NCBI GenBank assembly: GCA_003569165.1
Contig: BGOI01000001.1
Span: 342,001-406,000 of the forward strand
DNA length: 64,000 nucleotides
Direction: 5' to 3'
Source of the DNA: Opitutia bacterium
GTDB taxonomy: Bacteria; Verrucomicrobiota; Verrucomicrobiia; Opitutales; UBA953
A program made the position numbers and the translations under genes. The notes under the pieces are model-generated. The model made no database searches. It was not told the origin of the DNA and saw only the letters and a list, made by a program, of their open reading frames with translations. Of the stretch, positions 25,752-35,072 are shown one piece after another (the first letter of the stretch is position 1; each line of letters starts with the position of its first letter).

Positions 25752-28700
25752 TCAATTCAGGTAGACGAACTCGTTGGAGCAGATCATCGACTGGGCCAGC
25801 ATGACCCAGGGGTTGGCGGGCACCTTGCGGTCCACTTTTTCGGTGTTATTCACGATTTTCCCGCCTTGAACCGAGGTTTCGATCTTCACCTCAGGGGCGG
25901 CCTTGGCGGTGGTGGCGGTGGCCGCCTTGGCCTTGGCGGCCTTTTCCGCCCGGGATTTGGCGAGCTTGTCGGCCTTGGGGGAGACCGGCGGTTCGTCGAT
26001 GTACCCGGCGATACGGGCCACGAATTCACGGGCGACCTGACGCTCCTGCACGGTCGGCGAGCGCTGGTACATGATGCGATAGAGCTGGGTCACGCGCTCG
26101 TCGTCGGACGACGCCTTGGCCATCTCGGGGCGGGCGGTGACATTGCGCGCGACCTCCACGGCCAGCGGATTGTTCATGAAGAACAGCGCCTGCTGCGGGA
26201 CGATGGTCGAACCGCGGGTCGAGTTGGCCATGTTGGGATCGGCGAAGTCGAACTGCGACTGGAACTCGCTGAGCTTGTCGCGATCGATGAAGCCGTAGAT
26301 GGTCCGGCGATAGCTGTAAGGCTCGTCGGTGATGTTCACCGCGCGGCCGCCCAGGGCGCGGTCGAGCTTGCCGGAGAGGAGCAGCATCGAGTCGCGGATC
26401 GACTCGAAGTCGAGACGACGGAGGTTGGCGTGCCAGAGGAACTTGTTGGCCGCGTCGACCTTCAGGGGGTCGACGCCGGACTTCTGCGCGACGAGGACGT
26501 TGTCGTTCGGATTGGCGGACTGGCGGTAGGTCGCGGAGAGCAGGATGCGCTTGTGCATCTTCTTGATGGACCAGCCGCCCTCGACGAAGGCCGTGGCCAT
26601 CCAGTCCAGGAGCTCGGGGTGGCTCGGCGCTTCGGACATGTTGCCGAAATCATCGGGCGAGGTGACGATGCCGACGCCGAAGTGGTGCATCCAGAGACGG
26701 TTCACGAGCACGCGGGCGGTGAGCGGGTTGGTGCGGCTGGCGATGGCCAGGGCGAGCTCGCGACGGCCGCTGCCTTCGTAGAACGGCAGCCGGTCGGGAC
26801 CGGCCAGGACCTCGAGGAACTGGCGGGGCGCCACGGGACCGCGCTTGTTGCGGTCGCCGCGGATGTAGACGTAGCTGTCGCGCGGCTTCTCGACGTCGGT
26901 GACCACCATCGCGGTGCCGGGACCGCCCGGGTGGGTGATGTCGAGGGCGTTGATGTCGGCGAACTTGAAGTACTTCGCGGGCTTGTTGTTGTTGACGAAG
27001 GTCGAGGCGATGGGGACCTGCCAGCTGTCGCAGAAATCGCGGCTCTCGGTCAGGCGCTCGAGGAGCGAGACGGTGGAGATGTCCTCGACGTTGGGGAGCG
27101 GCCAGGGGAAGGCGGCGAGCTGGGCGAGGGCGGGGTCGTCCTTGTCGCCCCTGCGACCCGGCTGGCTGCGCATCTGGATGTGCGCGACGATCTTGTCGCG
27201 GTGCTTCTTGAAGATGGCCTGGTAGGCGAACGCGACCTCGTCGAGGCTCTTGGGCTTGAGGCCGCGGAGGCCTTCGGCGACCAGCGGGTTCAGCGGGCTC
27301 TTCTTGTCGGCGAGGGCGGCCTCGATGATCGCGGGGGCCTGCTTCTCGAAGTTGTCGGCGCCGACGCGCTTGAGGCGGACCAGCAGGCCGGTGATCGGAT
27401 GGTCGGGGCGCGCGACGGAAGCGGCGAAGGACGGGTCGAGCTCGCGGCTCTGGCCGAGGTCGTACTTCTTCAGGATATCGAAGCCCGCGGTGCTGCGGAA
27501 GCCGCCGACCAGCGAAGCGAGGGCGCGGGGGGCGAACTCGCGGTGGAAGGCGGCCTGCATGCCGGCGAGGTGCTTGTAGTAGCCGCCGGCGGTGGTGTTG
27601 ATGAGCTCGGCGAGCTTCTTCTCATAGTCGGCGCGGTAGGCGTTGGTCGGGGCGTTCTTGCCGACGAGGAGCGGATCGCGGACGACCGGGTTCTGCTGCG
27701 GCTCGATGACGGAAGCGAAGATGCCGTGCAGGGAATAATAGTCGGCGGCCGGGATCGGGTCGAACTTATGGTCATGGCAGCGCGAGCAGGCGACGGTCAG
27801 GCCCAGGAAGCCCTTGGTCGTGGCGTCGATGCGCTCGTCGATCGTGTCGTCGGCGTTCTGGAAGCGCTTGCCGACGGTGATGAAGCCCAGGGCCGCGAGA
27901 CGCGGGTCGTCCTTGGCGAGGTCCGGCAGGCGGTCGGCGGCGAGCTGCTCGATGATGAACTGATCGTAAGGCTTGTCGGAGTTGAAGGCGTCGATGACGT
28001 AGTCGCGGTAGGTCCAGGAGGCGTCGAACGTCTCGATGGTGCCGTTGCGCTTGAGGCCCTTGGTGTCGGAGTAGCGGGCGGTGTCGAGCCAGTGGCGGGC
28101 CCAGCGTTCGCCGTAGTGCGGCGAGGCGAGCAGGCGGTCGACGGTGCGCTCGACGACGCCGGCGACGGCGCGGCCGGGCTGGCCCTTGCGGGCGGCCATG
28201 TTGTCCATGGCGAGGGCGGAATCGTATTCGCGGGAGAAGGCGTCGACCTCGACGCTGGTCGGCGGCAGGCCGATCAGGTCGTACGACAGGCGGCGCAGCA
28301 GCGCTTCGCCGTCGGCGGCGGGATTAGGCTTGAGCCCTTTCTCGTCGAGCTTCGCGAGCACGAACGCGTCGACTTCGTTCTGGCACCAGGCGGCGTTGCT
28401 GAGCTTGGTCGGGACGGCGAATTCGCGGACCGGTTGGAAGGCCCAGTGGCTGCGCGCCTTGTCGGAAAGACCGGTGAGTTTGGCGCCGCCGGCACCGGCG
28501 GGAGCCGGCGCACCCATCTTGATCCACTGCTCAAGGGACGCGATCTGCGCGTCGGAAAGCTTGGCGCCCTTCTTGCGCGGCGGCATCGAAAGATCAGGAT
28601 CCGTCTGATGGACGGCAAGGATCAGCATGGATTTCTTGATATCGCCCGGCACGACCGCCGGACCTAGATCGCCACCTGCCAGCAGGCCCGCGCGCGAGTC

Positions 28701-28913
28701 CATGATCAGGCCACCCTTGGAGACGCCCTTCTCCTTCGAGTGACATTCGTAACAACGTTCGGTGAAGATCGGACGGACGTTCTTCTCGAAGAATTCCAAG
28801 CCGGCCGGATCCATCTTCGGTTCGGCGGGAGCGTCGGCGGCGGAAAGCATGGCGGTCGATCCCAAGGCGGCGAGCACGGGGAGGAGACGAAGCATGTTCG
28901 GGTGGCGTTTCAT
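25752..28913 (-). CDS. PSD1 protein: cytochrome-like plus DUF1549/DUF1553
   Basis: 1053 residues with a signal peptide. A planctomycete-cytochrome-C-like N-terminus has the haem motif ERCYECHSKEKG. DUF1549 follows (AFVLAKLDEKGLKPNPAAD, YGERWARHWLDTARY, FIIEQLAADRLPDL) and contains a second CxxCH in VACSRCHDHKFDPIPAADYY. DUF1553 closes the protein (RRELALAIASRTNPLTARVLVNRLWM, FGNMSEAPSHPELLDWMA). An Ala/Lys-rich insertion lies near the C-terminus, before WVMLAQSMICSNEFVYLN. Such proteins are exported and may form redox or carbohydrate-active complexes with DUF1501; the activity is not known. Confidence 0.9.
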   Translation of the reverse strand: MKRHPNMLRLLPVLAALGSTAMLSAADAPAEPKMDPAGLEFFEKNVRPIFTERCYECHSKEKGVSKGGLIMDSRAGLLAGGDLGPAVVPGDIKKSMLILAVHQTDPDLSMPPRKKGAKLSDAQIASLEQWIKMGAPAPAGAGGAKLTGLSDKARSHWAFQPVREFAVPTKLSNAAWCQNEVDAFVLAKLDEKGLKPNPAADGEALLRRLSYDLIGLPPTSVEVDAFSREYDSALAMDNMAARKGQPGRAVAGVVERTVDRLLASPHYGERWARHWLDTARYSDTKGLKRNGTIETFDASWTYRDYVIDAFNSDKPYDQFIIEQLAADRLPDLAKDDPRLAALGFITVGKRFQNADDTIDERIDATTKGFLGLTVACSRCHDHKFDPIPAADYYSLHGIFASVIEPQQNPVVRDPLLVGKNAPTNAYRADYEKKLAELINTTAGGYYKHLAGMQAAFHREFAPRALASLVGGFRSTAGFDILKKYDLGQSRELDPSFAASVARPDHPITGLLVRLKRVGADNFEKQAPAIIEAALADKKSPLNPLVAEGLRGLKPKSLDEVAFAYQAIFKKHRDKIVAHIQMRSQPGRRGDKDDPALAQLAAFPWPLPNVEDISTVSLLERLTESRDFCDSWQVPIASTFVNNNKPAKYFKFADINALDITHPGGPGTAMVVTDVEKPRDSYVYIRGDRNKRGPVAPRQFLEVLAGPDRLPFYEGSGRRELALAIASRTNPLTARVLVNRLWMHHFGVGIVTSPDDFGNMSEAPSHPELLDWMATAFVEGGWSIKKMHKRILLSATYRQSANPNDNVLVAQKSGVDPLKVDAANKFLWHANLRRLDFESIRDSMLLLSGKLDRALGGRAVNITDEPYSYRRTIYGFIDRDKLSEFQSQFDFADPNMANSTRGSTIVPQQALFFMNNPLAVEVARNVTARPEMAKASSDDERVTQLYRIMYQRSPTVQERQVAREFVARIAGYIDEPPVSPKADKLAKSRAEKAAKAKAATATTAKAAPEVKIETSVQGGKIVNNTEKVDRKVPANPWVMLAQSMICSNEFVYLN

Positions 28914-29136
28914 AAGGGGGCGGGCGGATTTAAAGGGGGAGGATAGCCGGGGACGGCTGGGGGTTCCTACTAGGTGATAATTCTTATGTCTGGATGAAGG
29001 ACATCAACCTCTGGTTTGCCGTTGTCACCTCATACAACCCCGGCCAACGCCCTTTGGGCGATTTTTGTTAAGAATTTGTCAAAATCCCGCGGGCCGCGCC
29101 TCGGGTGCTGCCCTCCCCTTCAGCCATAAAAACAAG
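28914..29136. other. Intergenic region upstream of the first PSD1 gene
   Basis: About 220 bases without a credible ORF. It must hold the promoter of the PSD1-DUF1501 pair on the minus strand. It is locally AT-richer (around 28975-29085), but I see no convincing -35/-10 pair. Confidence 0.4.
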
Positions 29137-29160
29137 AAAGCCGGCCACATGGCCGGCTTT
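29137..29160 (-). terminator. Terminator downstream of the second PSD1 gene
   Basis: A 10-bp stem AAAGCCGGCC/GGCCGGCTTT with loop ACAT, followed on the minus strand by CTTGTTTTT. It lies 23 bases beyond the PSD1 stop. Confidence 0.85.
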
Positions 29161-29183
29161 CGGAGGAAGCAGTGGTGCTATCC

Positions 29184-32100
29184 TTAGTTCACGTAAACGA
29201 ACTCGTTCGAAAGCAGCAGGGCCTGGATGAGCAGTTCAGTCGGGGTCATCGGCGTGCGGGCGATGGACTCGCCGACGTTCTGCATCACGCTTTCGGCACC
29301 GCCACCCGTCACGGAGGTCATCATGCTCTCTTCGCCATCGGGAGCCTTGATCGCCACACCCTTGGAGGCAGGCGCCATGGTACGAGCCACCGGAGCCACG
29401 GCCTTGGTGCCGGCCTTGGTGCCAGCAACGGCGGCCTTGGTCGAAGGACGGAGGCCGGCGGTCGCAACAGTCATCTTGGCCTTGGCCAGGAATTCCTGAG
29501 CAACACGGATCTCATTGGCGGAGGGACGGCGCTGGAACATGCAGCGGAACATCGCGACGATGCGCTGGTCTTCCGACATCGCGTTGACCACGTCCTTGCG
29601 AGAGGAGACGGCACGGGCGACCTCGACGGAGAGCGCATTGTTCATGAAGTACAGGGCCTGCTGAGGCACGATGGTCGAATTGCGCTTCGAGTTCGGCTGA
29701 TCAGGGTCGCCGTAGTCGAACTGCGAGAGCGTGTCGCTGAGGCGGCTGCGATCGACGTAACCGTAAAGGCTGCGACGATAGCTGAAAGGCTCGTCCGTGA
29801 TGTTGGCGGGCTGGCCGCCGACCGCTGGGTTGAGCTTGCCGGTGAGGAGGATCATCGAATCGCGGATGGACTCGAAGTCGAGGCGACGGAGATTACCCCG
29901 CCAGAGCAGGCGATTACCGGCGTCGATCTTGAGCGGATCGATGAGTCCCTTCTTTTGCACGAGCGGATTGGCGGTCGGGTCGGAATCCAGGCGATAGACG
30001 TTGCTCATCACAATCATGCGATGGAGGCGCTTCATCGTCCAACCGTTCTCCATGAACTCGGAGGCGAGATAATCGAGGAGTTCCGGGTGCGAGGGCTTCT
30101 CGGACATATTGCCGAGATCGTCCACCGAGGAGACGAAGCCTTCGATGAAGTGCTTCATCCAGGTACGGTTGACGGCCACACGGGCGGTCATCGGGTTTTC
30201 CTTGGTAGCGATGGACTGGGCGAACTCATAGCGACCGCTGCCGTCGACGTACGGACGACGATCACCCTTGCTGAGGATCTCGAGGAACTGGCGGGGGACG
30301 ATCTCGCCCTTGTTGTTCTTGTCGCCGCGCTTGAACACGTAGCTGTCCTTGGGGGCTTCCGAGTCCTGGACGACCATGGCTTCGCCGGGGGCGCCGGGGT
30401 GCGAGAGGCGCAGTTCGTTGATGCGGGTATGGCGGAAGTAGGCGACCGGCTCGCGGTTGCCGATGCCGCCGTAGATCGGACGGTTCTGCCAGTCGGCGCA
30501 GAACTTACGGGTGCTGAAGAGCGAGATCATGTCTTCGTTGTCGAAGACCTCGTCGTAGCTCGGGATGGCCCAAGGATAGCCAGTCATCTCGGCGATGGCC
30601 GGAGAGGTCTTCTTCCAGTCTTCACCGGGTTTGGCGAGAAGGGCGAGGTGCGCGAGGATGGCGGCCTTGTTCTCATTGTACGCCTTCTGGTAAGCGGCGG
30701 CGACGTCATGGAGCGACTTCGGCTTCAGGCCACGGAGGGCGGCGGCGATGATCGGGTTGACCGGATGGTCGGGGTCGCTGATCGCTTCCTGAATCGCAAT
30801 CGGGGCGCGCTCGGCGAAATAGACGAGGGGCACTTGGGCGGCGGCGTAAAACGGACCGGTGATAGGCGAGTCCTTCTGGATGCGCATCGCGGCGAAATCG
30901 GTGTCTTCCTGGAGGCTGATCTTGTAACGCTCGGAGAAGTCACCGGCTTCAGAGGAACCGCCGCGGACGCTGGCGATCATCAGGCGACCAGCCATCTCGT
31001 TGTCGTAACGGGCGCGGGTCTCACGCATGTAACGGAAGAAGCCGGCGACCTGCTCGTCTTGGAGCTGGCCGAGTCGCTTGGTGAAGTCGGAGCGCGCGGC
31101 GGAGGCGGACTTAGAAGTGGCGGCAATCGTCGGGTGGTGCAGCGGCTCGACGGTCGAGGCGAAGATACCGTGCAGGGAGTAGTAATCCTTAATCGGAATC
31201 GGATCGAACTTATGGTCGTGACAGCGGGCGCAGGACACCGTGAGTCCGAGGAAGGCCTTGGTGCTCGTGTCGATGCGTTCGTCGATGATGTCGTTCGGGT
31301 CGTCGAAGCGCTTGCCGACGGTAAGGAAGCCGAGCGCGGCGAGACGCGGATCGTCAGGGGAGATGCCTGGGATGCGGTCGGCAGCGAGCTGCTCGACGAT
31401 GAACTTGTCGTAAGGCTTATCGTCGTTCAGCGCGTTGATGACGTAATCGCGATAGGTCCAAGCGTAGGCGAAACGGTAATCCTTGAAGAGGCTGTCACCC
31501 TGGTCGACCTGGAGGCCGCGGGTATCGGAGTAGCGGGCGGTATCGAGCCAGTGGCGAGCCCAGCGTTCGCCGTAGTGGGGCGAGGCGAGGAGGCTATCAA
31601 TCTGCTTGGCGTAGATCGCTTCGACGGCGACGGCGGGCTTGCCGGAGCGAAGCGCCATCGTGTCCGTGATCTGTGCGGCCTGAATGGCTTTTTCAAAGGC
31701 ATCGACCTGCTCAGAGGTGGGCGGAAGGCCGATTAGATCGTAGGAAACACGACGAAGGAAGGCTTCAGGATTGGCAGCCGGATTAGGCTGGAGACCTTTC
31801 TCTTCGAGTTTGGCCATGATGAACGCATCGATGGGCGTCTTAACCCAGGCGCGGTTCTTCACTTCGGGAACGGTCGGCTTCTTGACAGGCTGGAAGGCCC
31901 AGTGATCGCGAGCCTTACCCGTGAGACCAGTGAGCTTGGCAGCGCCGCCAGAAGGCATCGGCGCACCCATCTTCACCCACTCTTCGAGAATGGCGATTTT
32001 GTCGTCCGGCAGTTTGCCGCCCGTCTTCTTCGGGGGCATCGAGAACTCGGGATCGTTGTAACGGACGGCCTTGATGAGGAGAGACTTCTCGAGGTCGCCC

Positions 32101-32348
32101 GGGACAACCGAAGGGCCTTCGTCGCCGCCCTTGTAGGCGCCGTCCATGGAATCGAGGATGAGGCCACCTTTGGAGGAATTCTTCTCAGCCGAGTGGCACT
32201 CGTAGCAGCGATCGATGAGAATTGGGCGCACGTTCTTCTCGAAGAACTCGAGACCTTCCTTGGTAGCAGGCGTCGCCTCGGCGGAGGGAGCGACGGCGAG
32301 GGCAGCGAGGGCAGCGAACGCGAGGGCGGTATGACGGAGCGACAGCAT
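29184..32348 (-). CDS. PSD1 protein (second copy)
   Basis: 1054 residues starting at MLSLRHTALAFAALAALAVAPSAEA (signal peptide); an open frame reaches back to 32480 without sense. The haem motifs are DRCYECHSAEKN near the N-terminus and VSCARCHDHKFDPIPIKDYY in DUF1549. YGERWARHWLDTARYSDTRG, FIVEQLAADRIPG and the DUF1553 blocks YEFAQSIATKENPMTARVAVNRTWM, DLGNMSEKPSHPELLDYLA and NDLLIQALLLSNEFVYVN-like ends are conserved with the first copy, but divergence is high, so this is an old paralogue. A Gly/Ala-rich insertion precedes the C-terminus. It has no adjacent intact DUF1501 partner on its 3' side. Confidence 0.88.
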   Translation of the reverse strand: MLSLRHTALAFAALAALAVAPSAEATPATKEGLEFFEKNVRPILIDRCYECHSAEKNSSKGGLILDSMDGAYKGGDEGPSVVPGDLEKSLLIKAVRYNDPEFSMPPKKTGGKLPDDKIAILEEWVKMGAPMPSGGAAKLTGLTGKARDHWAFQPVKKPTVPEVKNRAWVKTPIDAFIMAKLEEKGLQPNPAANPEAFLRRVSYDLIGLPPTSEQVDAFEKAIQAAQITDTMALRSGKPAVAVEAIYAKQIDSLLASPHYGERWARHWLDTARYSDTRGLQVDQGDSLFKDYRFAYAWTYRDYVINALNDDKPYDKFIVEQLAADRIPGISPDDPRLAALGFLTVGKRFDDPNDIIDERIDTSTKAFLGLTVSCARCHDHKFDPIPIKDYYSLHGIFASTVEPLHHPTIAATSKSASAARSDFTKRLGQLQDEQVAGFFRYMRETRARYDNEMAGRLMIASVRGGSSEAGDFSERYKISLQEDTDFAAMRIQKDSPITGPFYAAAQVPLVYFAERAPIAIQEAISDPDHPVNPIIAAALRGLKPKSLHDVAAAYQKAYNENKAAILAHLALLAKPGEDWKKTSPAIAEMTGYPWAIPSYDEVFDNEDMISLFSTRKFCADWQNRPIYGGIGNREPVAYFRHTRINELRLSHPGAPGEAMVVQDSEAPKDSYVFKRGDKNNKGEIVPRQFLEILSKGDRRPYVDGSGRYEFAQSIATKENPMTARVAVNRTWMKHFIEGFVSSVDDLGNMSEKPSHPELLDYLASEFMENGWTMKRLHRMIVMSNVYRLDSDPTANPLVQKKGLIDPLKIDAGNRLLWRGNLRRLDFESIRDSMILLTGKLNPAVGGQPANITDEPFSYRRSLYGYVDRSRLSDTLSQFDYGDPDQPNSKRNSTIVPQQALYFMNNALSVEVARAVSSRKDVVNAMSEDQRIVAMFRCMFQRRPSANEIRVAQEFLAKAKMTVATAGLRPSTKAAVAGTKAGTKAVAPVARTMAPASKGVAIKAPDGEESMMTSVTGGGAESVMQNVGESIARTPMTPTELLIQALLLSNEFVYVN

Positions 32349-32503
32349 GAGCGTGTTTCTTAAGGTGGGATTAAGGTAAGGGGAAGCAGCCCGGGGGCGG
32401 ACTGACCTTAGTTTGAATGTAAGCCAAGGCCCCCGGAAATCAAGTGCGGTTCCCCATTCGGATTGTAAAGGAAGACCCACGGCGAGGATGGCCGGGCCGG
32501 ACG

Positions 32504-33615
32504 ATGCGCATCCTGATCGCCAACGACAAATTCAAGGGCTCCCTGCCGGCGGAAAAAGCCGGTTTTCATATTAAAAATAGCCTAGAAACGACCTTTCCAC
32601 AGGCCTCCTTCGACCTTTGCCCGATTGCGGACGGCGGCGAAGGCACCGCCCTAGCGATGACCACTGCCCTAGCCGGAGAATGGACCCGTGGCACCACCCA
32701 AGACGCCCAGGGAAGGCCGCTTGAAGCCCCCTTCGGCTGGGTAGCCAGTTCGGCCACGGCCATCATGGAAATGAGCGCGGCCAGCGGCCTGGCAATCGTC
32801 CAAGATTTAAACTTAACCCATTTACTGCCAGTACTTTAGGTACAGGAATTCTCATCCAATCCGCCCTCACCAAAGGCGCCCGCCGCATCCTCATCGGCAT
32901 CGGAGGAAGCGCCACCAACGATGGCGGCCTCGGGTTGGCCATCGCCCTTGGCTATACCTTTAAGAAAGCGGGGCACGCCTTCACCCCCACCCTCGAGACG
33001 ATTTTGGAGGCCGATCAGGTCGAGAAGCCAGCTTCCCTGCCCGCCTGCGAGCTCATCGTCGCCTGCGATGTGGACAATCCCCTGCTCGGCCCCCGTGGCG
33101 CCACGCGCGTCTACGGCCCGCAGAAAGGCGTCACGGATTTCATCTGGTTCGAACAGCGGCTCGCACACCTCGCCCACCTCGTGCGACGCGACCTCGGCAA
33201 CGATCCACGCGAAGTACCTGGCGCCGGCGCCGCGGGTGGACTCGGCTTCGACTCATGGCGTTCCTGGGTGGGAAGCTTGTCAGCGGTTTCGACATGGTCT
33301 CATCGCAGCTCGGCCTCGAGGCCCGCGTCGCCGCCGCCGACCTCGTCATCACTGGCGAAGGCCGCCTTGATGAACAAAGCCTGCAGGGCAAGGGTCCCGT
33401 CGGCGTCGCCCGACTTGCGCGGCGTCTCGGCAAGAAGGTCGTCGGCGTTGCCGGCTCGGTCGACGACTCAGCCGCACTGCACGCGCAGTTTCGACCTACT
33501 GATCCCGATCAAGCCCGACGAGATGCCGCTCGACGAAGCCATGCGGGCGCACGGGCGAGCTCATCGAGACCGCCGTCCGCGCCCACGCCGCACCGCTGCG
33601 CGCCTCAGCTCCTGA
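32504..33615 (+). pseudogene. Glycerate kinase, broken by about four frame changes
   Basis: The segments, put together, give a class I glycerate kinase: MRILIANDKFKGSLPAEKAG, CPIADGGEGTALAMTTAL, then GTGILIQSALTKGARRILIG followed by IGGSATNDGGLGLA, CDVDNPLLGPRGATRVYGPQKG, GGKLVSGFDMVSS and LVITGEGRLDEQSLQGKGPVGVARLA. The frame changes occur near 32805, 33255, 33480 and 33550. All catalytic blocks survive in pieces, so either the gene decayed very recently or the sequence here is faulty. Glycerate kinase phosphorylates D-glycerate into lower glycolysis, as used after glyoxylate or aldarate breakdown. The 3' end overlaps the convergent DUF1501 gene by about 10 bases. Confidence 0.75.
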
Positions 33616-35067
33616 AGATCGGGATCGGGACGCCCTTGCCGTCGACCGTCGCGTAGAACGGACGACCTTCGGATATCGAAAGCAGTCTTCGGGCTGATGC
33701 CCATGGCGCGGAAAATCGTGGCGTGCATGTCGGAAATCGACACGGGGTCCTTGATTGCGACGAGCGGACGCTCATCGGCGGTCGCACCGTAGACATGCCC
33801 TTCTTCACGCCTCCGCCGAACATGACAACGCTCGTGCCGCCGGTGAAGTGACGATGCAGGCCGTAGTGGTCAGGGCTCAGTCATAACGCCGGAGTTATTG
33901 AAGGCCTGATCCTTGGCCTTGGAGCCAGGGCGACCTTCGATCATGGCGTCGCGGCTGAACTCGCTGGCGATGATGACCAGCGTGCGGTCGAGCAAGCCAC
34001 GCTGCTCAAGGTCACGGATGAGGCGCGCGATCGGACGGTCGATCTCGGCGTGCATCTTCGCGACGGTCTCGTGGCCCTTGCCATGCGTGTCCCACTGGAA
34101 GAATGGCACGTACTCGGTGGTGACCTCGACGAAGCGGGCGCCGTTCTCGACCAAGCGTCGGGCGAGCAGGCAGCCACGGCCGAAGCGGCCAGTGTCATAA
34201 TCCTTCTGCACCTCGGGCGTCTCGAGCGTGATGTCGAAAGCGGAACGTTCCTTGGCGCTGAGCAGGCGATAGGCGTTATCCATGGAGCGCAGCATGGACT
34301 CATGCTGATGGTCGCTGAGCAGGTCGCGGCTGGGCGTCGCGTCAACGAGGCGACGGAACTCGCGGTCGCGGTTCACGAAACGCCCGGCATCCATGCCCTT
34401 CGGCGGGCGCACGGCGGCGGCGGCCTCCTCAGTGAAAACGGCCAGGTTCATCGGGCCGTATTCACCGCCAAAGAAACCGGCGGTGGTGAAGGACTTCAGC
34501 TCCTCGCTTTCGCCGACCCCTTCGAGGCGCTGGCCGATGTTGATAAAGGCGGGCATCACCGGATTGCGCGGGCCGAGCACCTGGGCCATCCAGGCACCGA
34601 TGTGCGGACAGGCGACCGTCTGCGGAGGGACGTAGCCGGTGTGCCAATGGAACTGGTGACGTGAATGCAGGATGCTACCGAGGTCGGGCTGTACCGCCGA
34701 ACGGATCAACGTCCCGCGATCCATGACCTGCGCGATGTTCTCGAGCCCTTGGCAGATCCGGACGCCATCGACAGAAGTGGGAATCGCCGGGAAGGTGCTG
34801 AGCACGCGCTCATACGAGAGTCCCTTCTCGTAGGGCGCGTAACGCTTCGGATCAAAGGTCTCCGGGGCGGCCATGCCGCCGGCGAGCCAGATGAGGATGC
34901 AGGAATCGGCCGTAGCGGCGGGGCTGCACGACCTTCTCGCTCTCGGCAAGGAGACGCGGCGCGCTCATCGATAGCGTCGCGGCGCCGGCGGCGGCGAGCA
35001 TGCGCAGGAATTCGCGACGGGCGAGCGGCTCGGGCAAGGAAGGATCTAGCGGCAGCGGGGAGTTCAT
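33605..35067 (-). pseudogene. DUF1501 family Tat-exported protein, broken by about four frame changes
   Basis: The parts reassemble as MNSPLPLDPSLPEPLARREF...LRMLAAAGAATLSM (Tat signal with ARREFLRML), then ADSCILIWLAGGMAAPETFD, LIRSAVQPDLGSILHSRHQ, GYVPPQTVACPHIGAWMAQV, RFVEVTTEYVPFFQWDTHGKG and IIASEFSRDAMIEGRPGSKA, then SISDMHATIFRAMGISPKTAFDI and a terminal GRPFYATVDGKGVPIP. The frame changes are at about 34920 (a C run), 33880, 33795 and 33680. It overlaps the PSD1 stop region by a few bases (ATG six bases after), so the two are translationally linked. Function as for other DUF1501 proteins: exported, metal-binding fold, substrate unknown. Confidence 0.75.
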
Positions 35068-35072
35068 GGCGA

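Noticed and set aside
25866-28667. 933-residue open frame on the plus strand
   Set aside because: It is the antisense shadow of the first PSD1 gene. Composition is Gly/Val/Glu-rich low complexity with no domain, while the minus strand has CxxCH and DUF1549/1553 motifs.
29172-31736. 854-residue open frame on the plus strand
   Set aside because: Antisense to the second PSD1 gene, with a repetitive RVG/HRD-type composition caused by GC-rich codons; no recognisable domain.
33255-33656. Separate 133-residue ORF within the glycerate kinase region
   Set aside because: It is the third reading-frame piece of the frameshifted glycerate kinase, not an independent gene.
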